From: Notospermus geniculatus
Lineage: Eukaryota; Nemertea; Pilidiophora; Heteronemertea; Lineidae
Length of the DNA stretch: 64,000 nt
Reading direction: 5' to 3'
NCBI GenBank assembly: GCA_002633025.1
Contig: NMRB01001297.1
Location: 12,284 to 76,283 of the forward strand
The notes under the pieces are model-generated. The model did no database searches. It was not told where the DNA came from and saw only the letters and a program-made list of their open reading frames with translations. The position numbers and the translations under genes are program-made. Shown in pieces: positions 9,269 through 18,552 of this stretch (positions are counted from its first letter, which is position 1; each line of letters opens with the position of its first letter).

Positions 9269-9478
9269 AATTGTGTGGCGGTCTAGGAAAACCCGGCGGA
9301 TGTCACTGAATGATCAACAAGGGCTGTCAGATTGCCTCTGCATTGATCTACTAGGCCTAGCTACTGTTTAGCTGTTGCGTGGTACATGTCAGCTATTGAA
9401 ATGTGCGGGTTCACCAAGGCCATTAACACTTTCCTCAAATGCGACATCTGCCAGGTTTTCCTGGACCGCCACACAATT
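9269..9478. mobile_element. MITE of the GGTCTAGGAAAACC family, copy 1
   Basis: AATTGTGTGGCGGTCTAGGA at the left and the complement at the right bound a conserved interior containing GATCAACAAGGGCTGTCAGA. Other copies lie at 17138-17324, 27595-27795 and 29028-29213. It ends about 120 bp before the next exon. Confidence 0.8.
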
Positions 9479-9596
9479 TAGGCAGTGAAATTTTTTGCGA
9501 TATTTGTCTATAAATTATTGCCTTTCTGTTTATTTTCATGGAATTTTCCATCGAATAATCTTCCCCCATATTCTTGACACTAATCTGTTTTTGCAG

Positions 9597-9770
9597 GAGG
9601 CACGGATTCGGAGTCGGAATTCAGCTCATTAGAACGACAACAACAGAAGGATATCTACTCACGAGTCAACCGGAAACCAACGCCACATAAAAAACGTCAC
9701 AAGCACAGACCGTCAGACAGTTTCCATGGCGATTTACCAGCAGTTCCAACCCTAGAAACTTATGATAAAG
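9597..9770 (+). CDS. ARHGAP35: p190 RhoGAP, linker exon 3
   Basis: The acceptor is TTTTTGCAG and the donor AAAGGTAAC. The frame begins after two bases and reads GTDSESEFSSLERQQQKDIY, then a basic histidine/lysine-rich stretch and LPAVPTLETYDKG. The block with acidic-serine, SSLER and a following basic segment matches vertebrate p190A (NGSGNGSDSEMDTSSLERG region, recalled from the family), which is the best evidence that the linker exons belong to this gene. It ends with one base of the next codon. Confidence 0.85.
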
Positions 9771-9900
9771 GTAACAGGTTTTCTTTGCCACAGAAGCGAG
9801 ACTTAGAATTTCTTTCTATCATCAGAGTGTCGACGGTATGCCAAATCTCTCCTACTTAAGGGTTATGCAAAGTGACTCGAAATCTCAAAATTGTGGCACA

Positions 9901-9993
9901 AAAAATCTGACTAATTGCACACAAAATTGAGAAAAAAAGTCTCGGGGCTCCTCGGGTATTTTCTCAATTTTGTGTGCAGTTAGTCAGATTTTT
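9901..9993. repeat. 93-bp near-perfect hairpin
   Basis: Arm 9901-9934 (AAAAATCTGACTAATTGCAC...) pairs with 9959-9993 over about 34 bp, with a loop of about 25 bases that is rich in CTCGG. It directly abuts the repeat that starts at 9994. A transcript from either strand would form a pre-microRNA-sized stem, but nothing shows that it is processed. Confidence 0.75.
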
Positions 9994-10672
9994 AGCTCAC
10001 CTCTGTGAGGTGAGCTTCTCCCATGGTGTGTTGTCCGTCGTCCGGTGTCGTCCGGCGTCGTCCGGCGTCCGTCGTCGTTAACAGGGGTGGCACGTTTCTA
10101 AACCGCTTGGGTTACAAACTTGAAATTTGGTGTACAGGTACCCCATGGTAAAAACTATCTCTGGACCGAAACTTAGCGCTGCTGCTTGTACACTCTGGCC
10201 TGTAGGGGGCGCTTTGTGAAAACCTTCTTTCGGCCGTATCTCCTGAACGCTGTTAGCTAGAACCACGAAACTTTTATGGTGGGTTCCTCTGATGAGACTT
10301 CATCACATAAATCCCGGGTTTTTGATTTGACCTACTTTTCAAGGTCACAGAGGTCAAAGTTCAAAATTCACTGTTTGGTGGCACATTTCATTGCTATTTG
10401 ACATAGAGTGTTGTGATTTGGTATGAAGATATATCTAGGCACCCTGCACGAATGCACCANTTCAGAAATTGTACTCCTTCTGGGTTCCATCACCTGAGTT
10501 TATGTCATTGACTGATAATACTGATCAGATCATAAAAATACTTCTTGGTGTGATTCAGCTTTATCTTTATCTGTACTGATCCTTCAACATTCACCATGAG
10601 AGTCATAGTTTCACACTTAACCATGGAGACTTGACACAGAGGTGAGCACAATGGCCCTGGCCATTTCATTTG
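9994..10672 (+). mobile_element. Rolling-circle-like repeat (GCTCACC family), copy with both ends
   Basis: The 5' end is an inverted pair, AGCTCACCT-CTGTG-AGGTGAGCT (9994-10016), followed by CCGGCGTCGTCC-type short repeats. The 3' end repeats one arm (AGGTGAGC at 10640-10647) and then has the short palindrome ATGGCCCTGGCCAT (10651-10664) and TTCATTT. One ambiguous base lies at 10460. No coding capacity is seen. Confidence 0.65.
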
Positions 10673-10712
10673 CATCAAAAATTTGAGGTTTCGAGCCACT
10701 TTTCAAAACCCT

Positions 10713-10990
10713 TAAGTCCGGCAACATCTAAGTGCGACCAAATGGAATGCGGAAGTTAGGCAATATACATGTATTAGCTGTATTTTCCACGGATCTTTAA
10801 TCACCGCAACTCTTGAATAACCGTTCCACAACGCGACCAGACTATACAAACAGACTTTAGTGGTGCCCAATAGTGTGCAACGGATAGTCACTGGTTACGC
10901 AGGTCGAATGCATAATTGAAAATTGCAAATTCCTGTCTCATTTCCTGACTTCCGCATTCCACTGGGTCACGCTGAGATGTTGCCGGACTA
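10713..10990. mobile_element. MITE with AGTCCGGCAACATCT ends
   Basis: AAGTCCGGCAACATCTAAGT at the left continues to GGAATGCGGAAGT. The inverse occupies the right end up to 10990. It abuts the preceding element directly. Confidence 0.7.
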
Positions 10991-11099
10991 TCAGAAGGGA
11001 CAGAGGCCAGTGTCAATGGACTGTTTTGCATTCTCCCCCCTCCCCCCGGCTTCCTCACAGCGGTGGTGAACTGGGTGTTGAGATATGCCATCTGTTTAT

Positions 11100-11345
11100 A
11101 CTTGTTATGCCCTGGTATAACATAAAACTGTTTGGGTTCGGAGATTGTTTGGACTACATGTACTCGCAGGGTTCTGAGGGACGCCTTATGTATAGGTCAC
11201 TGAACCATCTTTTTAAGATGGGGATTTGGCCTGGTGTGGTTAAGGTGTGCTGCCCCTGAGTGCTGTGATTGATGCCTTATGCGAGGGTCCATGGGTTCGC
11301 ATCCGGTAGGAAGCTATGTCTTTCACCTTAGAAACCCGTTAAGGC
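11100..11345 (+). mobile_element. tRNA-like SINE unit (same unit as the 61720-62745 array)
   Basis: It shares TTGGGTTCGGAGATTG, GATGGGGATTTGGCCTGGTG, CTGCCCCTGAGTGCTG and GCGAGGGTCCATGGGTTCG with the tandem units near the right end of the window. The A-box-like TGGCCTGGTGTGGTTAAGG and the B-box-like GGGTTCGCATCC are recognisable. Confidence 0.65.
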
Positions 11346-12886
11346 CATACCAATTTGATTGTTCGTTTAACGGATTGTTAGGCCGTACATGATGGAGCAT
11401 GAGGGCGAAAAGAAAGAAAAAAAAATGCTAACCATAAGTTGTATAAATTTTATGTGGTCACACAAGGGTGAGCGTGAAGGTAAAAAAATGAATTCTTAGG
11501 CCTAAAATCCAAGGATTTTGGATTTTTAGCTCACTGAGGTGAGCTATTACGATGGTGCAGCGTCCGTCGTCGTCTGTCGTCGTCGTCGTCCGTCGTCGTC
11601 GTTGTCCGTTAGCAGGGCACGTTTCGTAACCACTGGAGCTATTGATCTGAAACTTGGTACATATATACCCCTAGGTCAGATGACCCACGACACCAAGTTT
11701 CGGTCCGATTCGACTCTCAGTTTGGCCACCAGGTGGCGGAAACCAAAAACACAAAAAGTACAATAACTCCTGAACTAATGACTAGATCATCTTCAAATTT
11801 TTATCATAGGTGTAGCTAATAAGGATACATAACATATATAACGGGTTTTTGATTTGACCTACTTTTCAAGGTCACAGAGGTCAAAGTTCGACAAAAGTGA
11901 CGAACCTGCCACAGTTTGTCATTATTTCACCGAGCAACTTCATATCTTGCATAAACATGCATTGGAGGGGTACCTTAAAAAATACCAAGTTTCGGCCCGA
12001 TTCGACATCCAATATGGCCGCCAGGTGGCGTAACCTGAAAATCAAGTAAGTGCTATTACTCAGGAACGGCTTGACGCAGAGTGCTCAAATTTGATATTTA
12101 CCTCCATCTAGATGACCTTTACATGCATGTCAAATTTCGGCCTGATTTGACTTCAAACATGGCCACCAGGTGGCGTAACCCAAAAATCATCAAAGTGCTG
12201 TAACTCAGGAACGCCTTAACCCAAAGCGCTCCAATTTGCTATGTGGCCCCCTGCAGATGACCTTTATGTCCATGTGAAGTTTCGGCCCGATCGGACATCC
12301 AATATGGCCGCCAGGTGGCGTAACTCGAAAATCATCAGAGTGCTGTAACTCAGGAAGGACTTGACCCAAAGCGCTCCAATGTGCTATGTGGTCCCCTGCA
12401 GATGACCTTTATGTACATGTGAAGTTGCGGCCCGATCGGACATCTAATATGGCCGCCAGGTGGCATAACCCAAAAATCATCAAAGTCTTTTCTGGGAATG
12501 ACTTGACCCACATTGCTCATAACTGATATGTACCTCCCTCTGTCATTAGACTATTATGTCCAACCCAGTGAGCACATGGTCCATGGACCATTTCATTTAA
12601 GTGTAGCACGGGCGATAGTAGGGCATCGACGGCAATCACTATCGATGAATTTATAAATTTATTCACTTTGACGATGTTTGATGACTTTGCGCCTGTATAT
12701 TTTTTCCCAAAACGGCGTTTTGAGCATGCGGGCGGTAAAAAAATAAAGCCTTCCCGCATTTGCAAAAAAAATTTTTTCGAATTTACAGCATTTTAAACAA
12801 GCGGGCGCAAAAAATTTTTTTTCACTTTTGGGATTTTAGGCATGAGGGAAATCCGTTAAATGAACAATCATATTGGTATGGCCTAA
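11339..12886. mobile_element. Inverted-repeat element split by a rolling-circle-like insertion
   Basis: The left arm TTAAGGCCATACCAATTTGA continues to GTTTAACGGATT (11339-11379). Its inverse lies at 12850-12886. The repeat 11518-12598 sits between the arms. Confidence 0.65.
11518..12598 (+). mobile_element. Rolling-circle-like repeat (GCTCACC family), long copy
   Basis: It begins with TAGCTCACTGAGGTGAGCTA, continues with CGTCGTCGTC-type repeats, then diverse units and two units of about 145 bp carrying GCCGCCAGGTGGCGTAAC. It ends with GTGAGCAC, the palindrome ATGGTCCATGGACCAT (12576-12591) and TTCATTT. This is the longest complete copy of the family here. Confidence 0.7.
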
Positions 12887-13076
12887 TACTACTTCGTGTT
12901 TATACTTGTTGATGTTCAAAATCCCCCACTTTACGGACAAATATCTGTCACCTCCATGCTCTAGCTCTATTTTCACAACTTTCATTCCTCCAACACTGAT
13001 AGTTGACTGTTGGCGTCTGTTGCCATGGATACGTCCAACAACAAATACTCCCACTGACACTCCTTTCCTCTCATAG

Positions 13077-13253
13077 TTCGCAGTAACTCGCCGTCTGAAG
13101 GGAGCGAAGGCACAGAGGGCGATGATCATCCGAAGAAACCGGTTCGACGGAGGTCACTCAAGGACAAGAAAAAGAAGAAAATTTCTGGTGATATGTCGGG
13201 TCTGACGATCAGCCCACCCCTCTCAGACAGTGACCATCTCATTCCATCAGCTT
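13077..13253 (+). CDS. ARHGAP35: p190 RhoGAP, linker exon 4
   Basis: The exon lies between CTCATAG and CTTGTAAGT and joins in phase to its neighbours. It reads NSPSEGSEGTEGDDHPKKPV, a run of arginines and lysines (RRRSLKDKKKKKI), and LTISPPLSDSDHLIPSA. Serine-proline and basic clusters fit the regulated linker upstream of the RhoGAP domain in p190 proteins, where a polybasic stretch can bind acidic lipids. That function is inferred from the family and not shown here. It ends with one base of a codon completed by the next exon. Confidence 0.75.
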
Positions 13254-13668
13254 GTAAGTTGGCATTTTACGAGGAATTTCTTGACTGAAAAAAAAAGGTT
13301 TACAAACTAGGTGCAGTTGATTGTGGCAGGGTTGCTGCGCATCCTTGAAAAGTCTTAAAAAGTCTTAAATATGAAAAGGTGTTTTCAAGGCCTTGTAAAG
13401 GTCTGGAATGTATCACACTTTTGCTCTGGTCTTAAAAAGTCATAAGTTTCATGATTTTCGGAGTGTTGTGAATAAAACTTGGTTATTTTTCTCAGAGAGT
13501 TGTTTTTGCAGGCTACCGTCATCTATTGATCGCGGCGACTAGCCCATTGCCAAACCATATACTGGTATTAATTTTCCACTAAAAAACCTTGAAAAGGTCT
13601 TAAAAAGGTCTTAAATTTTATTGACGCAGAGCCGCAGGAACCCTGTCTAATGTTGTCCAATTCTGGCT

Positions 13669-13907
13669 ATAGACCGTTCTCAAATTGATGTAAACGACAA
13701 AGATCTGCGCACTTCCGCCAAAATCTCAACCACAACCTCGGTCTGAACCTGAATGACATGACGCAGACAACCCCATGACAGTGACTTCACGTCAGACTCG
13801 ACCATTGCTGAATCATGGATTGCGTCACGTCAGCTGGTTTCAGATCGAGGTTGTGGTTGAGATTTCGGCAGGAGTGTGCAGATAGGCGAATTTGAGAATC
13901 GTCTATA
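13669..13907. mobile_element. MITE with about 90-bp arms (ATAGACCGTTCTC ends)
   Basis: The left arm ATAGACCGTTCTCAAATTGA ... CTTCCGCCAAAATCTCAACC is repeated inverted at the right end. Copies lie at 22574-22813 (full) and 5217-5385 (partial). Confidence 0.75.
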
Positions 13908-13921
13908 CCTACTTCCTTCAG

Positions 13922-14084
13922 TTAAAGGGCCTCTGGAGGCAGCTCACCATTAGGCTACTATCAGTACCGGTTCTTCGGCCAGGCGGCGCCACTTTAACGT
14001 AATAATCACTGGTACGAGGTATTCAACCTGGGTTTTCCCCGTGGTTTTCCCCTGCCATGCTGGCTGCCTCTAGAGGCCCTTTAA
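13922..14084. mobile_element. TTAA-flanked MITE, 163 bp
   Basis: TTAA then AGGGCCTCTGGAGGCAGC at the left, GCTGCCTCTAGAGGCCCT then TTAA at the right, about 18 bp of paired ends. Confidence 0.7.
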
Positions 14085-14206
14085 GCCCCAATGGAGATCC
14101 AGTAGTTAAGGTTGCCAATGACATGAGATTGAATTGATCTACATGTACATGTATGCTGAGATGTTGAAATCCATCTTTACTTTAAACAAACTTTTTTCCT
14201 TTTCAG

Positions 14207-14259
14207 CCAAAATGAGGATTGAAGATGATGAGGACAGTTCTTTGTATGAACAAATTAGG
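14207..14259 (+). CDS. ARHGAP35: p190 RhoGAP, short linker exon 5
   Basis: A 53-bp exon with acceptor CCTTTTCAG and donor AGGGTAAGA. After two bases it reads KMRIEDDEDSSLYEQIR, an acidic, serine-containing stretch with a tyrosine. The incoming (2 bases) and outgoing (phase 0) phases fit both neighbours exactly, which is the main support for so short an exon. Confidence 0.7.
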
Positions 14260-14309
14260 GTAAGAGTTATTGGGGAGGATTTACATTTGAGTAAATGAGT
14301 ACATTTGAG

Positions 14310-14580
14310 GAGCCCTGATAGCCTAGTGGTTATCACGTCCGTTCAGCAAGCGGCAGCTCCCGGGTTCAAATCCAGCCCGGGCCATATGGGATTTCATTCC
14401 TGGCTCTTCACGTCCGTCGCATGGGACAATAAGCCGTGGTGCCTTGTACCTTGTTTCTTTGTAAGGGCAAGTAAAGACCCCATCCAAGTGAGGAACATGA
14501 GTAGCTTGAGATGGCCTCCTCCATACTTACCAGGGCCAATAATGCTATGGCGTCAGCCCTGACGGAAAAATCAAAATAGA
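14310..14580 (+). mobile_element. tRNA-derived SINE (family A), full copy with target duplication
   Basis: The head AGCCCTGATAGCCTAGTGGT carries an A box and GGGTTCAAATCC a B box. The body ends GACGGAAAAATCAAAATAG. AGTACATTTGAG (14298-14309) and AGTACATTTAAG (14581-14592) flank it, an 11-of-12 match. This is the target-site duplication expected when a LINE machinery inserts a SINE. Confidence 0.85.
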
Positions 14581-14782
14581 AGTACATTTAAGTAAATCTC
14601 CAAGTCATCAAGTCTAATATTCAGAAATAATGTTTATACTAGAAATGCCCAAATTAAATAGCACTGATTTTGTGTTTTCTGTTAATACTAATAAATATGA
14701 ATGCATGATCACGGTACTAACACCAAACAACTGTGCTAGTGATCATAGCATTCATATTCAACAGTTCCCAATGCACCTACAG

Positions 14783-14959
14783 AACGATCAAGTCTCGCCC
14801 GGGCCTGAAGATGACGGCGGTGACATGGCCGACAGCTTGAATTGGCGCAAGTTGTGGAAGTTCCGGTCGGATAAGGACTCGGTCGAGAAACAAAAACGGA
14901 AAGAAGAGAAAAGAGCTCAAGCGGATGAGAAGAGACGGATGAAAGAAATGCGAGAAGAG
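14783..14959 (+). CDS. ARHGAP35: p190 RhoGAP, charged-helix exon 6
   Basis: The exon begins after CACCTACAG and ends before GTGAGTG, in phase 0 at both ends (59 codons). It reads NDQVSPGPEDDGGDMADSLN, WRKLWKFRSDKDSVEKQKRK, and a lysine/glutamate/arginine-rich segment (EEKRAQADEKRRMKEMREE) that should form a single charged helix or coiled coil. The helix continues into the next exon ([19 protein letters not shown]). It lies just before the RhoGAP domain, where vertebrate p190 proteins also have a basic stretch. The helix here looks longer than in vertebrates, from memory only. Confidence 0.8.
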
Positions 14960-15227
14960 GTGAGTGAATGTTTTCCAACGTGACCATCTGGATTTAGATC
15001 CGTCTGTGTTTTGAAACGCTAGGCAATACCCGTTCACTGGGGAACTGCTAATTCATGCAAGACGCGTCACACCATTTGGAGCGCTTGGGGGACATAATGA
15101 CGTCATTCCCGTTCGAGTGGCGTAATGACGTCATTCCATTGCACATGATGTTATCGATGTCACGGATGACGCAAAGGTAATCTCGGTGACATCATGATGT
15201 CAAAAGGCCCAAACAGCATTGTTATTA

Positions 15228-15400
15228 GCTCACCTGTGGTGAGCTTATACGATGGCCGAGCGTCCGTCGTCCGTCGTCGTCCGTCGTCGTCCGTCGTTGT
15301 CCGTTAGCAGGGCAGAACATTTCGATTGAACATATTGTCGACATTTGTTCTTCTGGTACATTCACCCAGGTGAGCACATGGTCCATGGACCATTTCATTT
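15228..15400 (+). mobile_element. Rolling-circle-like repeat (GCTCACC family), short copy
   Basis: It starts AGCTCACCTGTGGTGAGCTT, has CCGTCGTCGTCC repeats, and ends GGTGAGCAC with ATGGTCCATGGACCAT (15378-15393). Related downstream text (about 15400-15560) may be a second fragment. The interior is mostly deleted relative to the copy at 11518-12598. Confidence 0.6.
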
Positions 15401-15637
15401 TCATTAATATCTTAATATTTCGAAAACTATAAGTCATATCAAAATTCGGGCTTCGTAAGGACACTTCCGAGGTCTGTCTGCATGTGCATACCAAGTTTGG
15501 GGGCGATCCGTTCGTCAGTCTTGGAGAAAATCGCGAACACACCCACAAACAAACTTCTCAAATTTTAGTATGATTTTCATTGTTTTTGAAACATTTTGAT
15601 TAAACTGATGTGATTTTCATCGTTTTTTTGGCTTCAG

Positions 15638-16012
15638 GAGAGGAAACAACAAAAAGCTCAAGATAAACTACAGAAGAAAATGAAGAAGAAAGACAGCCGA
15701 ACAGGACCGTTACCATCGACGGGGACGAGTTTGGAAGATTTTGTCCAAGCCGAGGGGAGCAACATCCCTCTGTTTATAGAAAAATGTATCCAGTATATCG
15801 AGGAGGAGGGGATGACGACTGAAGGCATTTATAGAGTCCCAGGGAATAAAGCTCAGGTCGATTTTCTGATCGATTTTCAGATCCAAATGTAGACATTGCA
15901 TCCTTAGACATCCCTGTGAATGCTGTTGCCACGGCTCTCAAAGGTTTCTTCATGGAGCTACCCGACCCGCTCATACCTACCAATATATATGATGAGCTCA
16001 TAGAGGCTGTGG
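15638..16012 (+). CDS. ARHGAP35: p190 RhoGAP, RhoGAP-domain exon 7 with an internal frameshift
   Basis: The exon (acceptor GGCTTCAG, donor GGTAAGTAA) encodes the end of the charged helix and the first half of the RhoGAP domain. [18 protein letters not shown] is followed by [17 protein letters not shown]. The arginine of GIYRVPG (codon 15833-15835) is the catalytic arginine finger that stimulates GTP hydrolysis on Rho. The frame then hits TAG at 15890, while the homologous continuation [20 protein letters not shown] and [20 protein letters not shown] is encoded one base back, from 15880. The exon is 375 bp where 1 more base (mod 3) is needed for correct joining. The break coincides with two near-identical 12-mers (CGATTTTCTGAT and CGATTTTCAGAT, 15859-15882). 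An assembly error or a short-repeat collapse is more likely than a dead gene, since the downstream exons are intact. Confidence 0.93.
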
Positions 16013-16036
16013 GTAAGTAAGAGGGGAACGAGGGTG

Positions 16037-16516
16037 GAGGAGCCTGATAGCCTAGTGGTTATCATGTCCGCTAAGCGAGCAGCAGGTCCCGGGTTTGAAT
16101 CTAGCCCAGGCTATAGAGCTTGTGCAGTGGCTCATTATGACATCACTTTTTGACCTGCAGTCCACAATGCTGATGTCGACGACAAAGTGCGCCACGTGTA
16201 GACCGCGTCATGATTTGAAGGCGCACACACTCCACTTGTGCTGACGACAAAATGCACCACGTGGGGCGCCGATGTCGTTTTGACGTCAAATTGACCGTCA
16301 AGATGGCGGATTTTCTGTGATGATGTCATCTGGACAAACTCTATATGGGATTTCATTCCCGGCTCTTCATGTCCGTCACATGGGACAGTAAGCCGTGGTG
16401 CCTTGTACCTTGTTTCTTTGCAAGGGCAAGTAAAAGACCCATCCAAGTGAAGAACAGGAGTAGCTTGAGATGGCCTCTTCCGTACTCACCAGGGCCAATA
16501 ATACAAATACAAATAC
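16037..16516 (+). mobile_element. SINE (family A) split by a MITE
   Basis: The head (GAGCCTGATAGCCTAGTGGT, then GGGTTTGAATCTAGCCC) runs to 16111 and the body resumes at 16346 (TGGGATTTCATTCCCGGCTC) to the ATACAAATACAAATAC tail. Comparison with the uninterrupted SINE at 14310-14580 shows that the gap is an insertion. Confidence 0.85.
16112..16345. mobile_element. MITE with TATAGAGCTTGTGCAG ends, inserted in a SINE
   Basis: The left end TATAGAGCTTGTGCAG and the right end CTGGACAAACTCTATA are inverted repeats. The outer TA on each side is consistent with a duplicated TA target, as in Tc1/mariner-type MITEs. The copy at 47938-48163 is about 226 bp and has perfect 16-bp ends. The host SINE provides the empty site. 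Confidence 0.85.
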
Positions 16517-16802
16517 AAGGAGTTACAGCTTTCTATGGAAAAAAAATTGAGTTGATTTGTATATTTTGTTGTTTACTAATAGAAGATACCATGGATGAAA
16601 GTTTTTCCTATGAAGGTAAATTGTGTTGTGGCTGTGGTTTTCATTGGACATTGATTTCGTATACCGGTAGTGTCGTTTTATGTCTTATGTTTTGCATCAT
16701 CTTTGGGTGTCTTCCCCCAGGATTTTGATATTTGAAGTCAAGTACAGCGTTTCACTTCTTTAAGAATGAGTTCTCGTTCCTGCGTGCGTGTCGAGGTTGG
16801 AC

Positions 16803-17107
16803 TTAAAGGTGCTGTAGTTCGAATTGTAAACATTACGGTGTGCCACCTATTGTCAACTTCTGGTACTAACAAATCAGATAAAATTGAATTAAATCTCGCC
16901 TTTCACAACGTTTTGTTTGTTTTTGAGCCTAAAATCATAAATATATTTCAGTTACTAGAATATTTATCAAGATAGATATAAAAATAGATAACATTAATGT
17001 TTTGGTATACACGGTGCTGCCACCTGTCCGAGGAAAAATAACTATTATAATCAACCATGTAAATAAACAAATCGTAATGTTTACAATTCGAACTAGAGCA
17101 CCTTTAA
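16803..17107. mobile_element. TTAA-flanked MITE, GGTGCTGTAGTTCGAA family
   Basis: TTAA (16803-16806) then AGGTGCTGTAGTTCGAATTG and the inverse, ending AGCACCT then TTAA (17104-17107). The ends pair over about 35 bp with a few mismatches. The interior is AT-rich and non-coding. Confidence 0.8.
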
Positions 17108-17137
17108 GTTTTCCTCCAAAGCCACAATCAACTGCGA

Positions 17138-17324
17138 GGTGGTCTAGGAAAACCCGTTGGATGTCGCGTTTGAGGAAAGTGTTAATGGCCTTGATGAACC
17201 CGCAAATTTCAATAGCTGAAATGTACTACGTAACAGGTAAACAGTAGCAGATCAATGCACAGGCAATCTGACAGTCCTTGTTGATCATTCAGCGACATCC
17301 GACGGGTTTTCCTAGACCACCACA
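17138..17324. mobile_element. MITE of the GGTCTAGGAAAACC family, copy 2
   Basis: The ends GGTGGTCTAGGAAAACCCGT and the inverse, with interior GGATGTCGC/GCGACATCC and CAAACGCGACATCC-type words, match the copies at 9269, 27595 and 29028. It lies 30 bp after the previous element. Confidence 0.75.
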
Positions 17325-17499
17325 CAAGTTGTCGGCAATGATGGTGTTGCGTAAGAGGAAGATGAATAAAAATGTTCTCTATAAAATAGTGATTGTTTTT
17401 GTTGTTTTTCATTCCATCTGTGTCCAGTGTCATTTTCTTTCTCATACTTTATATTCTCCGTGTTTATTGTGTTGGCTTCATAAATGTTAGAAATGTATG

Positions 17500-17640
17500 T
17501 TTGGTGCTATATGCGAGAGATCGTGGGTTCAAATCCCACAAAGCATTGCTTGTACCGTAATTATATGTTTCATTCACCAAATGTTTGTCAGTTGCCGTAC
17601 ACGTCCTTCCCTTTACCTGGACAAGATGGGGTGCCGAGGA
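17500..17640 (+). mobile_element. tRNA-like SINE fragment (family E)
   Basis: A short fragment has ATATGCGAGAGATCGTGGGT and TTCAAATCCCAC, a B-box-like arm that can pair. It continues as sequence with no second copy in the window. The A-box part is absent, so family assignment is weak. Confidence 0.35.
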
Positions 17641-18270
17641 GTTTGCCTCCATTTAGGGGTTACCAGTCAGAACGTCCCAATGCCAAAACATCCCAACACC
17701 CGTTACTAAAACATCTCAACACCAGAATGTCTCAGTCAAAATGGGGAGGGGGGTTCTGGACTGGGGGGCCAGCTGTAGGGACTGCAGTTAGGAATTTCAG
17801 AGACTTCGTGTTGACATCACTTCCTTAAAGCGAATAGCTCGCGGGGTTTGTTTACATTTTTGGTGGTACCTTCCATAGAGAGTGAATCTAGCCTCCAGGC
17901 AAAGCCGTGCTCCAGCCATATGCAACACCTGTGCAAATATGCGAATGTAAACACTGGGGACGAGGTTCCATTAAAAATTTGTTAAAATGGGTTAATGACG
18001 TTTTCGAATTCAGTCGGTCAAGATGTACATTTTGTACTATTCACATTGATTTTGAAGCGGCAGATTTTGCAGAATGCGCCTCCGAAGTTTGGCTGTCTAA
18101 TGCATTTCCCATTTAACTAAAATCCTTCTTTTGCCTTTTTCTCAAAATGGTGCTTGATGTTGATGACCAACTGTCATGGCGCCACAACAAACCCCGGGAG
18201 CCATTCGCTTTAAATTCAGTACCGGTATTAAAAAATTGCAATGTTTTCTAAATTTCTCCATCTTTTTCAG

Positions 18271-18376
18271 GTGCTCCAGAGAAGAGTAGCCGGTTGCTGA
18301 TGCTGCGAGGGGTGTTGAAGAAATTACCAAATGTGAATTATGACGTCCTAAAATATCTTATAACGCATCTAAGGAA
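18271..18376 (+). CDS. ARHGAP35: p190 RhoGAP, RhoGAP-domain exon 8
   Basis: The acceptor is CTTTTTCAG and the donor AAGTAAGTG. The exon reads APEKSSRLLMLRGVLKKLPN and VNYDVLKYLITHLR, with a lysine codon completed by the next exon. This is the middle helix region of a RhoGAP domain (LKKLP, ...LxxLxxHL), closely like p190A, where the stretch is KLHALKEVLKKFP followed by HEVFKYVISHL. Phase in (1+2) and out (2+1) match exons 7 and 9. Confidence 0.95.
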
Positions 18377-18552
18377 GTAAGTGTCGCGGATTTAAACAGT
18401 CGCTAAATATTCGTTACGCTTCGTGTTGTTTCATCTCTGTTCTGCTGCAGACACACCACATTACCTTGTCCTTTTACTCCCTATCTTATGTGTTGTTTTG
18501 TCCGTGGTCCGTGACCCCTCCTTGTCGGACCAGCCTGTTTTATTTGCATAGA

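Larger units (their letters stand above)
9853..10713. mobile_element. Inverted-repeat element interrupted by a later insertion
   Basis: The left end CTTAAGGGTTATGCAAAGTG continues to CTCGAAATCTCAAAA and is repeated inverted at 10670-10713. Inside it lie the hairpin 9901-9993 and the GCTCACC-family repeat 9994-10672. Confidence 0.65.
9771..13076. other. RhoGAP intron filled with nested elements
   Basis: It contains an inverted-repeat element (9853-10713) that hosts a hairpin and a rolling-circle-like repeat, a MITE (10713-10990), a tRNA-like SINE unit (11100-11345), and a second inverted-repeat element (11339-12886) that hosts a longer rolling-circle-like repeat (11518-12598). Little unique sequence is left. 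Confidence 0.7.

Noticed and set aside
15857-15880. A 24-bp intron removing the frameshift in the RhoGAP exon
   Set aside because: GTCGAT...TTTCAG could look like an intron, but joining at 15881 leads directly to ATC CAA ATG TAG, a stop, and 24 bp is too short for a spliceosomal intron.
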